Source: Pusillimonas noertemannii (lineage in GTDB: Bacteria; Pseudomonadota; Gammaproteobacteria; Burkholderiales; Burkholderiaceae_B). From it: a stretch of 64,000 bases of DNA. Within the stretch, counting starts at the first letter, position 1. Every line of letters starts with the position of its first letter. A program made the position numbers and the translations under genes. The DNA is taken from the NCBI RefSeq assembly GCF_003096595.1, contig NZ_QEKO01000003.1:415297-479296 (forward strand), written 5' to 3'. The notes beneath the pieces are model-generated. The model had not been told where the DNA came from. It did not search any database and saw only the letters and a list, made by a program, of their open reading frames with translations. This document shows, piece by piece, positions 24,753 through 33,464 of this stretch.

Positions 24753-25758
24753 CCGCAGCGTCCGGCGCATCCGACCATGAAAAGCTTAGCCTGTGTGCTT
24801 CCTCGGCAACATAATCGACAAAGACGCGTATCCTGGCGGGAAGATGCTTTCGGCTCAAATAGCAGAGATAGTGGCTTGTCTCTTCAGGCGCATAGTGCGA
24901 GAGGCAGGCCGCGAGCTTGCCTGAGCGAAGCGCATCGCGGGCGAGGTAGGCGGGCAGTTGTGCAATGCCCTGGCCGCGCAGGGCGGCCTGCAGAGCCAGA
25001 TCCAGGTCGTTGAATATCTGAAATGCGGGAACCCGGTATGTTCGAGGTTTCCCGTCGACCAGGAACTCCCAGTCCCTGACGCGTCCCGAGGCTGCGCGAA
25101 GGGCGATGCAGCGATGGCGGAGCAGATCGTCCATGGTGCGGGGCACGCCGTGGCATGCCATGTACGAGGGTGAAGCGCAGGTAAAGGTCTGCATCGGCAT
25201 AAGCTGCCTTGCCACGATTTCGCTGTCTTCCAGCCTGCCGTCCATAAAGGCTGCATCGATGCGGTCTTGGGCGAAATCGGCGGCTTGTTCGCTTAGCAGC
25301 AGCTCTGTGGTGATGTCCGGGAAGCGGGCATGGAAACGCGGCAGAAGCGGGGCGACGACATTGCGTCCGAAGGCCGGTGTGGACTGAATCCGCAGATGGC
25401 CCCTTGGCGGGCCCTTGCGCAGTTCGCGCATGTCGTCCAGCGCCCGGGCGATGCGTTCCACGCCGGGCCGGCAGTTCTCATAGAACAGTTCGCCTTCGCG
25501 GGTCAGCGATGTGCTGCGGGTGGTGCGGTGGAAAAGGCGCGCGTCCAGCTGTTCTTCGAGCTTGCGCACATTGCGGCTGACCGCGGAACGGCCTATGCCC
25601 AGGCGATCCGCCGCGCGAGAGAAGCTGCCGGCGGCCGCGACCGCCAGAAATGCGATGACACCGGCGTAGCTGGTTGCAAAGCTGTCGGCAAAGGGGTCCG
25701 CCGCACGTAAGGCGGCGGGGATGCTGTCGTCGAATTCGGAGGGTATGTGTGTGTCCAT
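24700..25758 (-). CDS. LysR-family transcriptional regulator
   Basis: 352 residues from ATG 25758; the longer open frame upstream is not used. The winged helix (FLAVAAAGSFSRAADRLGIGRSAVSRNV is broken by the turn) starts unusually late, after about 33 extra N-terminal residues. The effector domain follows (GHLRIQSTPAFGRNVVAPLL). This CrgA/DsdC-like group often controls a neighbouring transporter or oxidoreductase; no clear target is adjacent, but it follows the AhpD-like gene by 58 bp on the same strand and overlaps the MFS gene end. Confidence 0.85.
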   Translation of the reverse strand: MDTHIPSEFDDSIPAALRAADPFADSFATSYAGVIAFLAVAAAGSFSRAADRLGIGRSAVSRNVRKLEEQLDARLFHRTTRSTSLTREGELFYENCRPGVERIARALDDMRELRKGPPRGHLRIQSTPAFGRNVVAPLLPRFHARFPDITTELLLSEQAADFAQDRIDAAFMDGRLEDSEIVARQLMPMQTFTCASPSYMACHGVPRTMDDLLRHRCIALRAASGRVRDWEFLVDGKPRTYRVPAFQIFNDLDLALQAALRGQGIAQLPAYLARDALRSGKLAACLSHYAPEETSHYLCYLSRKHLPARIRVFVDYVAEEAHRLSFSWSDAPDAAVTVEHVPCGRSATPERT

Positions 25759-25816
25759 ACCCCATAGACGTATGGGCGCTGCGTTTTGTGACAGCGCCCG
25801 CAAGCATGGCGCTTTT

Positions 25817-26296
25817 TCAGGAAAGGCCCGCCTTGTCCAGGCCGAACGCCTTGTCGGCCGAGCCCGGTGGAGTTCTGAATGCGACGTTGACGCGGTTCCA
25901 GCCATTGATGGCCATGATGGAGAATGTCAGTTCGGACAGCTCTTTTTCATTGAACTGGGCGCGTACCGTGTCGAAGATCTCGTCTGAAACACCGTCTTCG
26001 GGAATCTTGGTAAGCACTTCAGTCCAGGCAAGGGCAGCGCGTTCGCGCTCGGAAAACAGCTGGGATTCGCGCCAGATGGCGATATGATGCATGCGCAAGT
26101 CGCGCTCACCCTGGATGCGGGCCTCTTTTACATGCATGTCGAGGCAGAAGGCACAGCCATTCATCTGGGAAGCCCGCGTGGTGACCAGAATGTGTATGGC
26201 CGGCTCGAGGCTGCCCGCCTTGATGGCATTGTTGAAATCGGAATACTTTTTGAACAGATCGGGGCACTGCTGAATGTAATTGATGCGCTGAGACAT
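25817..26296 (-). CDS. Carboxymuconolactone decarboxylase/AhpD-like peroxidase-related protein
   Basis: 159 residues from ATG 26296 (GGAG upstream; longer frame not used). The AhpD-type core is clear: NGCAFCLDMHVKEA carries the C-x-x-C pair and the following His that form the peroxidase-like redox site, as in alkylhydroperoxidase AhpD. Likely a small antioxidant or reductase-linked protein rather than a true muconolactone decarboxylase. It lies 170 bp downstream of the ECF41-type sigma factor gene; this pairing is characteristic of ECF41 loci, and the sigma factor is expected to transcribe it. Confidence 0.9.
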   Translation of the reverse strand: MSQRINYIQQCPDLFKKYSDFNNAIKAGSLEPAIHILVTTRASQMNGCAFCLDMHVKEARIQGERDLRMHHIAIWRESQLFSERERAALAWTEVLTKIPEDGVSDEIFDTVRAQFNEKELSELTFSIMAINGWNRVNVAFRTPPGSADKAFGLDKAGLS

Positions 26297-26466
26297 GATT
26301 TCTCCAAGGTGGCGAATGAAATCCATGCGCATAGCCGCGCGGCACAAAGCGGCCGGCCACCGCACAAAGCCATCGTAATAGAGTAGGGCGGCACACGGAA
26401 GACGCTTTTATGTGACCGCGCTGTTGCCCGCGGCGCACCAATGTTGCGCCGCGCTGCGGCCAGGCT

Positions 26467-27348
26467 TCAGGCGTGGCTGTATACCTGCGCAATGTGCCGC
26501 AGCTTGTCCGGGTTGCGCTGCACGTACAGGTGCGCAATGCGCTTGCCGTCCGACTCGAGTTCCATTGCCGATTCAAGCTGGCCGTGGGTGAAGCGCAGCA
26601 GCGCCCACCGGCCATTGAGATGGGCGATTTCCATGTGAAGGTCGCCACCGAAGCGCCGATGCGTGGCGTAGAAAAGTTGCGCGATGCGCTGCGCGCCCAG
26701 CAGCGGCTTGGGGAAACTGGCGACGAGGCCTCCGCCATCGCTTATCAGCGTGGCTTCTTCGGCCAGCAGGGCGCTGATGGCCCTCAGGTCGCCGCTGGAA
26801 AGCGTCTGCACGAATTTGTGCAACAGGCGGTGGTGGGTTTCCGGGTCTACCGAGAAGCGTGGCTGTTCTTCGCGCAACTGAGATCGGGCGCGGCTTACGA
26901 GCTGCCGGCAGGCACTTTGAGATTTGCCCAGAATCTGCGAAATCTGGGCGTAGTCTGTGTCGAATACCTCGCGCAGCAGAAATGCGGCACGCGCCTCGGG
27001 GCCCAGCTTCTCAAGCAGCGTCAGGTATGCCAGCGACACATCGTCCGCCCGCGCCAGGGCCTCTTCGGGCGTGGCCGGCGGTACTGAAAGCACGGGTTCG
27101 GGCAGCCACATGCCCTGGTAGTGCTCTCGCTGGGTTTTGGCGGCCCGTAGGCGGTCGATGGAAAGCCGGGTCGTGACGGAGACGAGCCAGGCCTCGATGT
27201 TGACGATGTCGCTGCGTACGGCCTCGTGCCAGCGCAGCCACGCGTCTTGCACCACGTCTTCGGCTTCGGCGACCGAGCCCAGCATCCGATAGGCAATGCC
27301 CTGAAGGCGAGTGCGAAACTGTTCGAATGTCCGGGCGTGGTCTTCCAT
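26467..27348 (-). CDS. ECF41-type sigma factor with C-terminal SnoaL-like control domain (SigJ-like)
   Basis: 293 residues. Region sigma-2 (about 10-75: YRMLGSVAEAEDVVQDAWLRW), sigma-4 (about 108-160: AAFLLREVFDTDYAQISQIL) and a C-terminal SnoaL-like extension of about 120 residues. The three ECF41 signatures are present: WLPEP (81-85) in the linker, DGGG in the extension and NPDKL near the end. In this family the fused extension replaces an anti-sigma factor and modulates activity. The next gene encodes the typical AhpD-like target. ATG 27348. Confidence 0.93.
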   Translation of the reverse strand: MEDHARTFEQFRTRLQGIAYRMLGSVAEAEDVVQDAWLRWHEAVRSDIVNIEAWLVSVTTRLSIDRLRAAKTQREHYQGMWLPEPVLSVPPATPEEALARADDVSLAYLTLLEKLGPEARAAFLLREVFDTDYAQISQILGKSQSACRQLVSRARSQLREEQPRFSVDPETHHRLLHKFVQTLSSGDLRAISALLAEEATLISDGGGLVASFPKPLLGAQRIAQLFYATHRRFGGDLHMEIAHLNGRWALLRFTHGQLESAMELESDGKRIAHLYVQRNPDKLRHIAQVYSHA

Positions 27349-27375
27349 CTTCCAGCGTTTTTCAAGGGGCGGCGT

Positions 27376-28749
27376 TCATGCCTTCCATAGCGTGGACAGG
27401 CGCTCTATGGCCGCGCGAGGCGTAAGTATGTCGGGATGATGCACGTATACGTCCTTGCCGTCCACGTTTTCCTTTGTTACCGGGTCGGCGGGATCTCTGG
27501 GCGTGCCGTCATTCTTCTTGCCCACGCCGATGCTGTTGATGCCGTACCACTCTTCGTCGGGGCAGCCCCCCGGGAATTGCGTAACGTCGCAAGAGCTGTG
27601 TCCTTCTTGGGTGGTGATGTTGCCGATTTTCCACCATTCGTCGGCCCAGCTGAAGACATAGCCGCCCGAGCACAGATTGAGGCCATGGTGTTTCTCGATG
27701 TCTTTCCAGTGGGCCTCGATGTAGTCGGCCTGGGCCTTGGCATGATCGGGCAATTCCACAGGCGTGCTGCCCTGGCGTGTTGACGCGGGGCAGCCGAACT
27801 CGGTAACCAGAAAGGGCCGGTCTGGCAGGCCGGCGTTCTTGAACTTGGCGTCGTAGTCGGTGAACATGGTGTCGAAGCCCGTGCTTTGGGTGCCCCGATA
27901 AGAGTTCAGGCTGATGACGTCCAGGTTGGGTACCCCCTTGCCCACCGCGGGGTCGACCATCAGCTCGATGACCCTGGGTATGTCGTGCAGCGATGTGCTG
28001 ACGAGCTTGTCGGGCGCCCAGCCCTTTACCTTGCCGGCCAGGGTGTTTATCCAGTTCCAGAAATCAGCCTGGGTTGCGTTGCCGAACTCGACGCCTTTGT
28101 CAATACCGAATGTGTCCAGTTCATTGCCGATGGTGAAGCCGATGATGGATTCGTGCTTGCCCATTTCTTCGCACAGCAGCTGGAAGCCGGTTTCGATGCG
28201 CTTGCGGTCGTTCGTATTCATGGCCTGCTCGGGGGTCATGGGGTAAGCCACCCACACATAGATGCCGTGTACTGCGCATGCGTCCATGAACTTGGTATGG
28301 TATTGGCGGTTGCTGTTTGGATCCCATGGCGTTTCCCATGGCGAGGTCATATACAGGCGTATGCTGTTGCAGCCCATGCCGGCCAGTGTGCCCATGTCGC
28401 GGTTGAACAGCGGTTCCCAGAAGTCGCTGAAGTGGTCGCCGCCGGGTGCGGCGCCGGCCCAGGCGCCGATGGGTACGGGCGAATAGCATACGCCCTTGGC
28501 GAAGAACTCTTCGCCGTTGCGCATGATCTTGCGGTCTTGCACGGTGAATGCGCTGCTGCCGTCCCCTCCGGAAGAGCCCAGGCCGGGCGATTCTGAATTG
28601 GGCGGGCTGCTGTCGCTTCCGCTGCTTCCGCAGGCCGACAACAGCAGGGGAGTGGTGGAGGCTATCAGTGCGGAACCCAGCAGGCGGCGCCGAAGCGGAG
28701 AATAGGCGTCCAGTGCGGCCTGACGATCGAAGGAGTATTTCTTGTTCAT
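27376..28749 (-). CDS. Glycoside hydrolase (GH5-like TIM barrel) lipoprotein, possibly Tat-exported
   Basis: 457 residues. The N-terminus has SPLRRRLLGS, a twin-arginine-like motif, then a hydrophobic stretch ending in the lipobox LLSAC with Cys40, and a Ser/Gly-rich linker to about residue 68. The barrel has GNEL with Glu210 as likely acid/base and VTEFG with Glu317 as likely nucleophile, matching the clan A glycosidase layout of beta-1,3-glucanosyltransferase/endoglucanase-like proteins. Probably acts on a glucan at the outer membrane or outside; substrate unknown. Downstream of the ECF41 gene on the same strand but preceded by 206 bp of non-coding sequence. Confidence 0.8.
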   Translation of the reverse strand: MNKKYSFDRQAALDAYSPLRRRLLGSALIASTTPLLLSACGSSGSDSSPPNSESPGLGSSGGDGSSAFTVQDRKIMRNGEEFFAKGVCYSPVPIGAWAGAAPGGDHFSDFWEPLFNRDMGTLAGMGCNSIRLYMTSPWETPWDPNSNRQYHTKFMDACAVHGIYVWVAYPMTPEQAMNTNDRKRIETGFQLLCEEMGKHESIIGFTIGNELDTFGIDKGVEFGNATQADFWNWINTLAGKVKGWAPDKLVSTSLHDIPRVIELMVDPAVGKGVPNLDVISLNSYRGTQSTGFDTMFTDYDAKFKNAGLPDRPFLVTEFGCPASTRQGSTPVELPDHAKAQADYIEAHWKDIEKHHGLNLCSGGYVFSWADEWWKIGNITTQEGHSSCDVTQFPGGCPDEEWYGINSIGVGKKNDGTPRDPADPVTKENVDGKDVYVHHPDILTPRAAIERLSTLWKA

Positions 28750-28955
28750 GTGTGGTTCCTTATTGGTGTTTATTGTGTTTGTCGACGAACATAAGCCGCC
28801 CGGGTTGCTGGTCTATTGAGTTGGGTAACATATTTTTACCGATTATGTACTTGCGCTGTAACCCTCTGATCAGGTGGTATGCACCGCCGGGAACGCTGTA
28901 TGCTGGACCTTGAAGAGTTCTCGAGGCCTATCCGGCGAACTCAGGAGGAAGGGAA

Positions 28956-29165
28956 ATGAGCAAGAAGTTCAAGGTCGGCGACCATGTAAGATGGAACTCG
29001 GAAGCAGGCCGCGTCTCTGGCAAGATCGTCAAGGTCCACACGCGTGACTTCGACTACAAGGGCCACACCCGCCGGGCTTCTAAAGAAGAGCCCCAGTACG
29101 AGATCAAAAGCGACAAGACCGAGCACATTGCCGCGCACAAGGGAAGCGCGCTCGAGCTTGTATAG
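28956..29165 (+). CDS. HVA1 family small protein (DUF2945)
   Basis: 69 residues: KFKVGDHVRWNSEAGRVSG opens an SH3-like hypervirulence/HVA1 domain found in many bacteria and fungi, with KVHTRDFDYKGHTRRAS and the C-terminal HKGSALELV also family-typical. AGGAGG precedes the ATG. Function unknown. Its stop codon is directly followed by the ATG of the DUF488 gene with no spacer, so the two are translated together. Confidence 0.88.
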   Translation: MSKKFKVGDHVRWNSEAGRVSGKIVKVHTRDFDYKGHTRRASKEEPQYEIKSDKTEHIAAHKGSALELV

Positions 29166-29735
29166 ATGGCAAGCGCAAACCTTCCCTTCTTTACCATCGG
29201 CCACTCCAACCGCGGCATCGAAGAGTTCATCGAGCTGCTGCGTGGCCCGCATGTCGAGCGCGTCATTGATGTGCGCAAGATCCCGATGTCCAGGGCCAAC
29301 CCCCAGTTCAACAAGAACGCCTTGCCCCAGACGCTGGCGTCCGGCCAGATTGCCTACGAACATGTCGAGGCCCTGGGCGGCCGCCGTTCCACGGCTCACA
29401 GCGTGCCCGGCGACACCAATGGCTTCTGGCAGAACAAAAGCTTTCACAACTATGCCGACTACGCGCTTTCGGCCGAGTTCCAGGCGGGCCTCGAGCATCT
29501 GATAGAGCGGGGCCGGCGGCAGCGTTGCGCCATCATGTGTTCAGAGGCTGTGTGGTGGCGCTGCCACCGCCGCCTTATTTCCGACTACCTGATCGCACGC
29601 GGCGAAACCGTGGTTCACATCATGGGCATGCACCGGCTTGAGCCGGCCCGGTTGACGCAGGGTGCGCTAATCCGCCCTGATGGAAATGTCGTTTATCCTG
29701 TTTCCAAGGCCGGTCCCGACAGCCTGGATAAGTAG
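29166..29735 (+). CDS. DUF488 family protein
   Basis: 189 residues. FFTIGHSNRGIEEFIELL at the start, VIDVRKIPMSR, and CAIMCSEAVWWRCHR (the C-x-E-x-x-x-x-C-H-R box) are the defining DUF488 features; the conserved Cys/Glu/His suggest a metal or redox site. Function unproven. Starts immediately after the HVA1 stop codon. The Cys-Glu pair at about residues 121-123 would be the first residues to test. Confidence 0.88.
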   Translation: MASANLPFFTIGHSNRGIEEFIELLRGPHVERVIDVRKIPMSRANPQFNKNALPQTLASGQIAYEHVEALGGRRSTAHSVPGDTNGFWQNKSFHNYADYALSAEFQAGLEHLIERGRRQRCAIMCSEAVWWRCHRRLISDYLIARGETVVHIMGMHRLEPARLTQGALIRPDGNVVYPVSKAGPDSLDK

Positions 29736-29837
29736 CGGCCATGCGGGCTTCGCGGCCGGGATTGACAAGCCCCTGCTCTACCCATGTAATAACCCACTTG
29801 CCTTATCCCAAGCAGAACAAGCATAGAGGAAGAACGG

Positions 29838-31091
29838 ATGCACACAACGACTTCGATGGCTCGGCTCGATCCGGCAAGCCTGGACGCCGCCGATCCATTG
29901 GCGCCATACCGCGAACGCTTTCTGTTGCCCGAAGGGGTGATCTACCTGGACGGAAATTCCTTGGGCCCGGCCAGCCATGCGGCTCTGGACGCTGTTGACC
30001 AGGCAGCCCAAAGCGAGTGGGCGCAGGGGCTGATCCGCAGCTGGAACACCGCCGGCTGGTTCGACATGCCCATGGCGGCCGGAAGGCTGATAGCGCGGCT
30101 GGTGGGCGCGGCGGACGGACAGGTCGCCGTATGCGACTCGGTGACCATCAACCTGTACAAGGTGCTGCAGGCAGCCATGGCACTGCGTCCGGGTCGTAGG
30201 ACAATCGTGGCCGAAGCCAGCAGTTTTCCCACCGACCTGTACATCGCCCAAGGCGTTGTCGCCAATATACAGGGGGCACGGCTGCGGCTTGCGGGACGCG
30301 ACGCGGAAACACTTGAAGAACTCATCGACGAAGATACGGCCGTGGTGCTGGTCAACCATGTCGACTACCGCAGCGGCGCGCTGCGCGATATGGTCGGGCT
30401 TACTGCAAAGGCGCACGCGGCGGGCGCCCTGGCAATCTGGGATTTATGCCACTCCGCCGGGGCGCTTGCCGTCGAACTCGACGCCTGCGAAGCTGATTTC
30501 GCGGTGGGCTGCACTTATAAGTATCTGAATTGCGGCCCGGGCGCGCCCGCCTTTGTCTATGCCGCCGCGCGCCACCACGCGCAGCTTCGCCAGCCGCTGT
30601 CGGGCTGGTGGGGCCACGCCAGGCCGTTCGAGTTCGAGACAGACTATGCGCCCGCAACCGGCATCAAGGCCTTTCTTACCGGCACGCCACCCGTGCTTTC
30701 GCTTCGCGCATTGATGGGAGCGCTGGCCGACTGGAACGATGTCGACATGGACCAGCTTCGTGAAAAAAGCGTGCGCCTTACCCAGTACTTCATGGATCTG
30801 GTCGAAGACCGTTGCGCCGCCCACGGACTGGTGTCCATCACACCCCGCGATCCCGGCGCGCGCGGCAGCCAGGTTTCGCTGCGCTTTGAACACGCTTATC
30901 CGGCCATGCAGGCGCTTATCGCGAAAGGGCTCATTGGCGACTTCCGCGCACCCGATGTCATGCGCTTCGGCTTCACGCCCCTGTATATCAGTTTCAGCGA
31001 CGTGGCGCGTGCGGTGGAAATACTGAAGGAAGTGCTGGACACAGAACTTTGGCGGGATGAGGCCTATGCCGCAAAAGCCGCGGTGACATGA
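29838..31091 (+). CDS. kynU: Kynureninase
   Basis: 417 residues, normal for KynU. PLP-enzyme fold type I with IYLDGNSLGP at the start, WDLCHSAGA carrying the Asp that binds the pyridine nitrogen, and GCTYKYLNCGPG with Lys228 as the Schiff-base lysine. It cleaves kynurenine to anthranilate and alanine in tryptophan degradation. The usual partners kynA and kynB are not adjacent, so it stands alone here. GAGGAAG precedes the ATG. Confidence 0.93.
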   Translation: MHTTTSMARLDPASLDAADPLAPYRERFLLPEGVIYLDGNSLGPASHAALDAVDQAAQSEWAQGLIRSWNTAGWFDMPMAAGRLIARLVGAADGQVAVCDSVTINLYKVLQAAMALRPGRRTIVAEASSFPTDLYIAQGVVANIQGARLRLAGRDAETLEELIDEDTAVVLVNHVDYRSGALRDMVGLTAKAHAAGALAIWDLCHSAGALAVELDACEADFAVGCTYKYLNCGPGAPAFVYAAARHHAQLRQPLSGWWGHARPFEFETDYAPATGIKAFLTGTPPVLSLRALMGALADWNDVDMDQLREKSVRLTQYFMDLVEDRCAAHGLVSITPRDPGARGSQVSLRFEHAYPAMQALIAKGLIGDFRAPDVMRFGFTPLYISFSDVARAVEILKEVLDTELWRDEAYAAKAAVT

Positions 31092-31105
31092 AGCTGTTTT
31101 CTGAG

Positions 31106-31188
31106 GCCGCGCGCGGCTTCGGGCAGGCTGGGGGTGGCGGCGGTTTGCGCCCAAGGCCCCTGCATGGCGTAAGCCGCAGCGGCCTTGG
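31106..31188. terminator. Hairpin-rich convergent gap (possible terminators)
   Basis: Between the convergent kynU and hydroxyacid dehydrogenase genes there is GCCGCGCGCGGC (31106-31117), a perfect palindrome, and CCAAGGCC (31151-31158) pairing with GGCCTTGG (31181-31188). No T-runs, so the call is weak. Confidence 0.3.
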
Positions 31189-31203
31189 CTTGCGCTTGCC
31201 GGC

Positions 31204-32379
31204 CTAGATTTTTGTCAGGTCATCGAATATCTGCGGGTTCAGCAGAATCGAACGGCCTACCCCACCGATGTCGGTTCGGCCGCAGAAGGCCATGCTTACG
31301 TCCAGTTCTTTGGCGATGATCTGCAGCGCCCGCTCGACGCCCGCCTGACCGGCGGCGCCCAAGCCGTATAAAAAGGCCCGGCCGATAAGCGTGCCTTGCG
31401 CGCCCAACGCCACGGCACGCAACACGTCTTGCCCAGACCGTATGCCGCCATCGAGCCAGATTTCAATGTCGCCGCGTACGGCCTGCACGATGTGGGGAAG
31501 GGCGGCAATGGACGAGGGCGCGCCGTCGAGCTGTCGGCCCCCATGATTTGAAACGATGAGCGCATCGGCGCCGCAGTCCGCGGCATGCCTTGCGTCTTCA
31601 GCGTCCATAATGCCCTTGACCACCAGCTTGCCGCCCCAGGCCTGCTTGATCCATTCGATATCCTGCCAGCACAGGGCGGGGTCGAATTGCTCGGTTGTCC
31701 ACGAGGCCAGCGAAGAAACGTCGCTGACCCCCTTGGCGTGGCCGACGATGTTGCCGAACGAGCGCCGCGGCGTGCGCGACATCGACAGGCACCACTGGGG
31801 CTTGGTGGCCAGGTTGAGCAAATTGCGCAGCGTGGGCTTGGGCGGCGCGGCCAGCCCGTTCTTGATGTCTTTGTGGCGCTGGCCCATTACCTGCAAGTCA
31901 AGTGTCAGCATGAGGGCCGAGCAGCCGGCCGCCTTGGCGCGGTCGATCAGGCGGCGCATGAAATCGCGGTCGCGCATGACATACAGTTGGAACCAGAAGG
32001 GGCGCGAAGTGTGCGTCGCGATGTCCTCGATCGAGCAGATGCTCATCGTGGAAAGCGTGAACGGCACGCCGAAGCGCTCGGCCGCCCGGGCGGCCAGGAT
32101 TTCCCCGTCGCCGCAAAGCATGCCGGTAAGGCCGGTGGGGGCCAGCGCCACGGGCATGGCCACTTCTGTTCCGATCATGCTGCTGCGCAGGCTGCGCGAC
32201 TGGATGTCCACCGCGACCCGTTGCTTGAACTTCAGGCGTTGGAAGTCGTCGACGTTGCTGCGGAAGGTGCTTTCGGTCCAGGAACCCGATTCAACATAAT
32301 CGTAGAACATGCGCGGTACGCGCCGCTGGGCCATCCGGCGCAGGTCTTCGATGCAGGTGACGGTCGTCAGGCTGGACAA
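31204..32379 (-). CDS. lldD: FMN-dependent L-2-hydroxyacid (L-lactate) dehydrogenase
   Basis: 391 residues from TTG 32379. The FMN-dependent alpha-hydroxyacid dehydrogenase fold is clear: YDYVESGSWTESTFR at the start, PVALAPTGLTGML, VSNHGGRQLDG with the catalytic His, and LDGGIRSGQDVLRA near the end. It oxidises L-lactate or a related 2-hydroxyacid at the inner membrane and passes electrons to quinone. The start: GGAGA lies six bases before TTG 32379, while an upstream in-frame TTG at 32412 falls within a TATAAT box, which looks like the promoter instead. Confidence 0.88.
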   Translation of the reverse strand: MSSLTTVTCIEDLRRMAQRRVPRMFYDYVESGSWTESTFRSNVDDFQRLKFKQRVAVDIQSRSLRSSMIGTEVAMPVALAPTGLTGMLCGDGEILAARAAERFGVPFTLSTMSICSIEDIATHTSRPFWFQLYVMRDRDFMRRLIDRAKAAGCSALMLTLDLQVMGQRHKDIKNGLAAPPKPTLRNLLNLATKPQWCLSMSRTPRRSFGNIVGHAKGVSDVSSLASWTTEQFDPALCWQDIEWIKQAWGGKLVVKGIMDAEDARHAADCGADALIVSNHGGRQLDGAPSSIAALPHIVQAVRGDIEIWLDGGIRSGQDVLRAVALGAQGTLIGRAFLYGLGAAGQAGVERALQIIAKELDVSMAFCGRTDIGGVGRSILLNPQIFDDLTKI

Positions 32380-32411
32380 GGGGTTCTCCGTTGGTTGCGC
32401 GGTTGTAACCA

Positions 32412-32417
32412 ATTATA
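32412..32417 (-). promoter_or_regulatory. Consensus -10 box (TATAAT) of the 2-hydroxyacid dehydrogenase gene
   Basis: Read on the minus strand, a perfect TATAAT lies 33 bp before the TTG start at 32379. No good -35 hexamer is seen at 16-18 bp, suggesting an activator. Confidence 0.55.
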
Positions 32418-32476
32418 AGATAGGGCTGGCGTGAAAATGCTGCGGCCGATGCGGCGGACCGGACCGTGGCCGCGCT

Positions 32477-33424
32477 TCAGGAACGATCATTCGCTAGCGC
32501 CGTGCCGGCCGCCGACATTTCAGGGGTTTCGTGCGCGTACACCGCCATGGCGCGGATTCCGTTCCACCACAGCACCCGGGCCACTTTGACTTGATTGGCG
32601 ATTTCCAGGGCCTGTATGGCGTCGCTTTCAATAAAGTGCGTGTAGCGCTGCTCGACAATGGCCTGCGCCTTGTGCAGGGCGGTTTGCGCCGCCGTATGGC
32701 GGGCCTCGTCGCGCATGATGAGCCGGCCGCTGAAGCCATGGCGATCGAGCCAGGCCTGGGTGCGTGCGCGATCTTGCTCGGGCCGGCCCGTGACGATGGG
32801 CAGGGCGCGCAGGTCGCGATTGGGCAGCACGGCGTGGGGCTCCAGCACGTCGCGGCGCAGCAGCGCCGCCTCCAGGTCGCGCAGGTAGTGGTCTTCGGGA
32901 ATGTCGGGCAACAGGATGCCGTCCAGGTCCATGGCCCACGAGGCGTACTCGTGTTCGGGACGGCCGGGCAAATTGCCCGTGGCGCCAAAGGCGTCGGTAA
33001 TCGATTCGCGCTCCCAGGGAAACCAGGCGCGGCAACCGGCCGGCATCTGGAAGCCGTAGTCGGGCACCATGCGCGACTGCGAATCCCAGGCAAGGGTGAA
33101 GACCTTTAGTTCGAACCCGCCCTGGCGAAGGAATTCCACGCTGTCCGACAGCGTGGTGCCCCGGCCTGCGATGTCTTCGACCAGCAGTATCCGGGCGCCC
33201 GGGGGTGGGGTTTGCTGGGTGAACCACGAAACCCGGCGCGCCGCGCGGTCGTAACCCAGGGCATGCAGGGGAAGGCTTAGCGCCGTCGACGCCATGACCC
33301 CTGGCGCCAAGCCCCCGCGTGCAATAGCAACGACCGCATCGAAGCTCATCTGCCGCCATTGGGCGACATAGCCGCTGATCAGGGATTCGACCCAGTAATA
33401 GTCGCAGGAATAGGCTTTGCTCAT
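32477..33424 (-). CDS. Phosphoribosyltransferase-HAD hydrolase fusion protein
   Basis: 315 residues from ATG 33424. N-terminal half is a type I phosphoribosyltransferase: VAIARGGLAPGV and the PRPP loop LVEDIAGRGTTL (about 80-95). The C-terminal half has HAD-like phosphatase motifs: AMDLDGILLP (motif I, D-x-D), PIVTGRP (motif II), a Lys in ALHKAQ and IESDAIQ (motif IV). Such a union suggests a nucleobase/nucleotide salvage or repair step, or regulation of nucleotide pools, but no substrate can be named. Lies 46 bp before the neighbouring -35 region of tRNA-Arg on the other strand. Confidence 0.8.
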   Translation of the reverse strand: MSKAYSCDYYWVESLISGYVAQWRQMSFDAVVAIARGGLAPGVMASTALSLPLHALGYDRAARRVSWFTQQTPPPGARILLVEDIAGRGTTLSDSVEFLRQGGFELKVFTLAWDSQSRMVPDYGFQMPAGCRAWFPWERESITDAFGATGNLPGRPEHEYASWAMDLDGILLPDIPEDHYLRDLEAALLRRDVLEPHAVLPNRDLRALPIVTGRPEQDRARTQAWLDRHGFSGRLIMRDEARHTAAQTALHKAQAIVEQRYTHFIESDAIQALEIANQVKVARVLWWNGIRAMAVYAHETPEMSAAGTALANDRS

Positions 33425-33464
33425 GGGGCGATTGTAGTCAAACCGAAACGCATTGCCCATTTTC

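Noticed and set aside
26411..26433. ECF41-type promoter before the AhpD-like gene
   Set aside because: GGTCACA matches the -35 element in six of seven positions, but CGTC is not at the expected distance, so it is not entered as a promoter.
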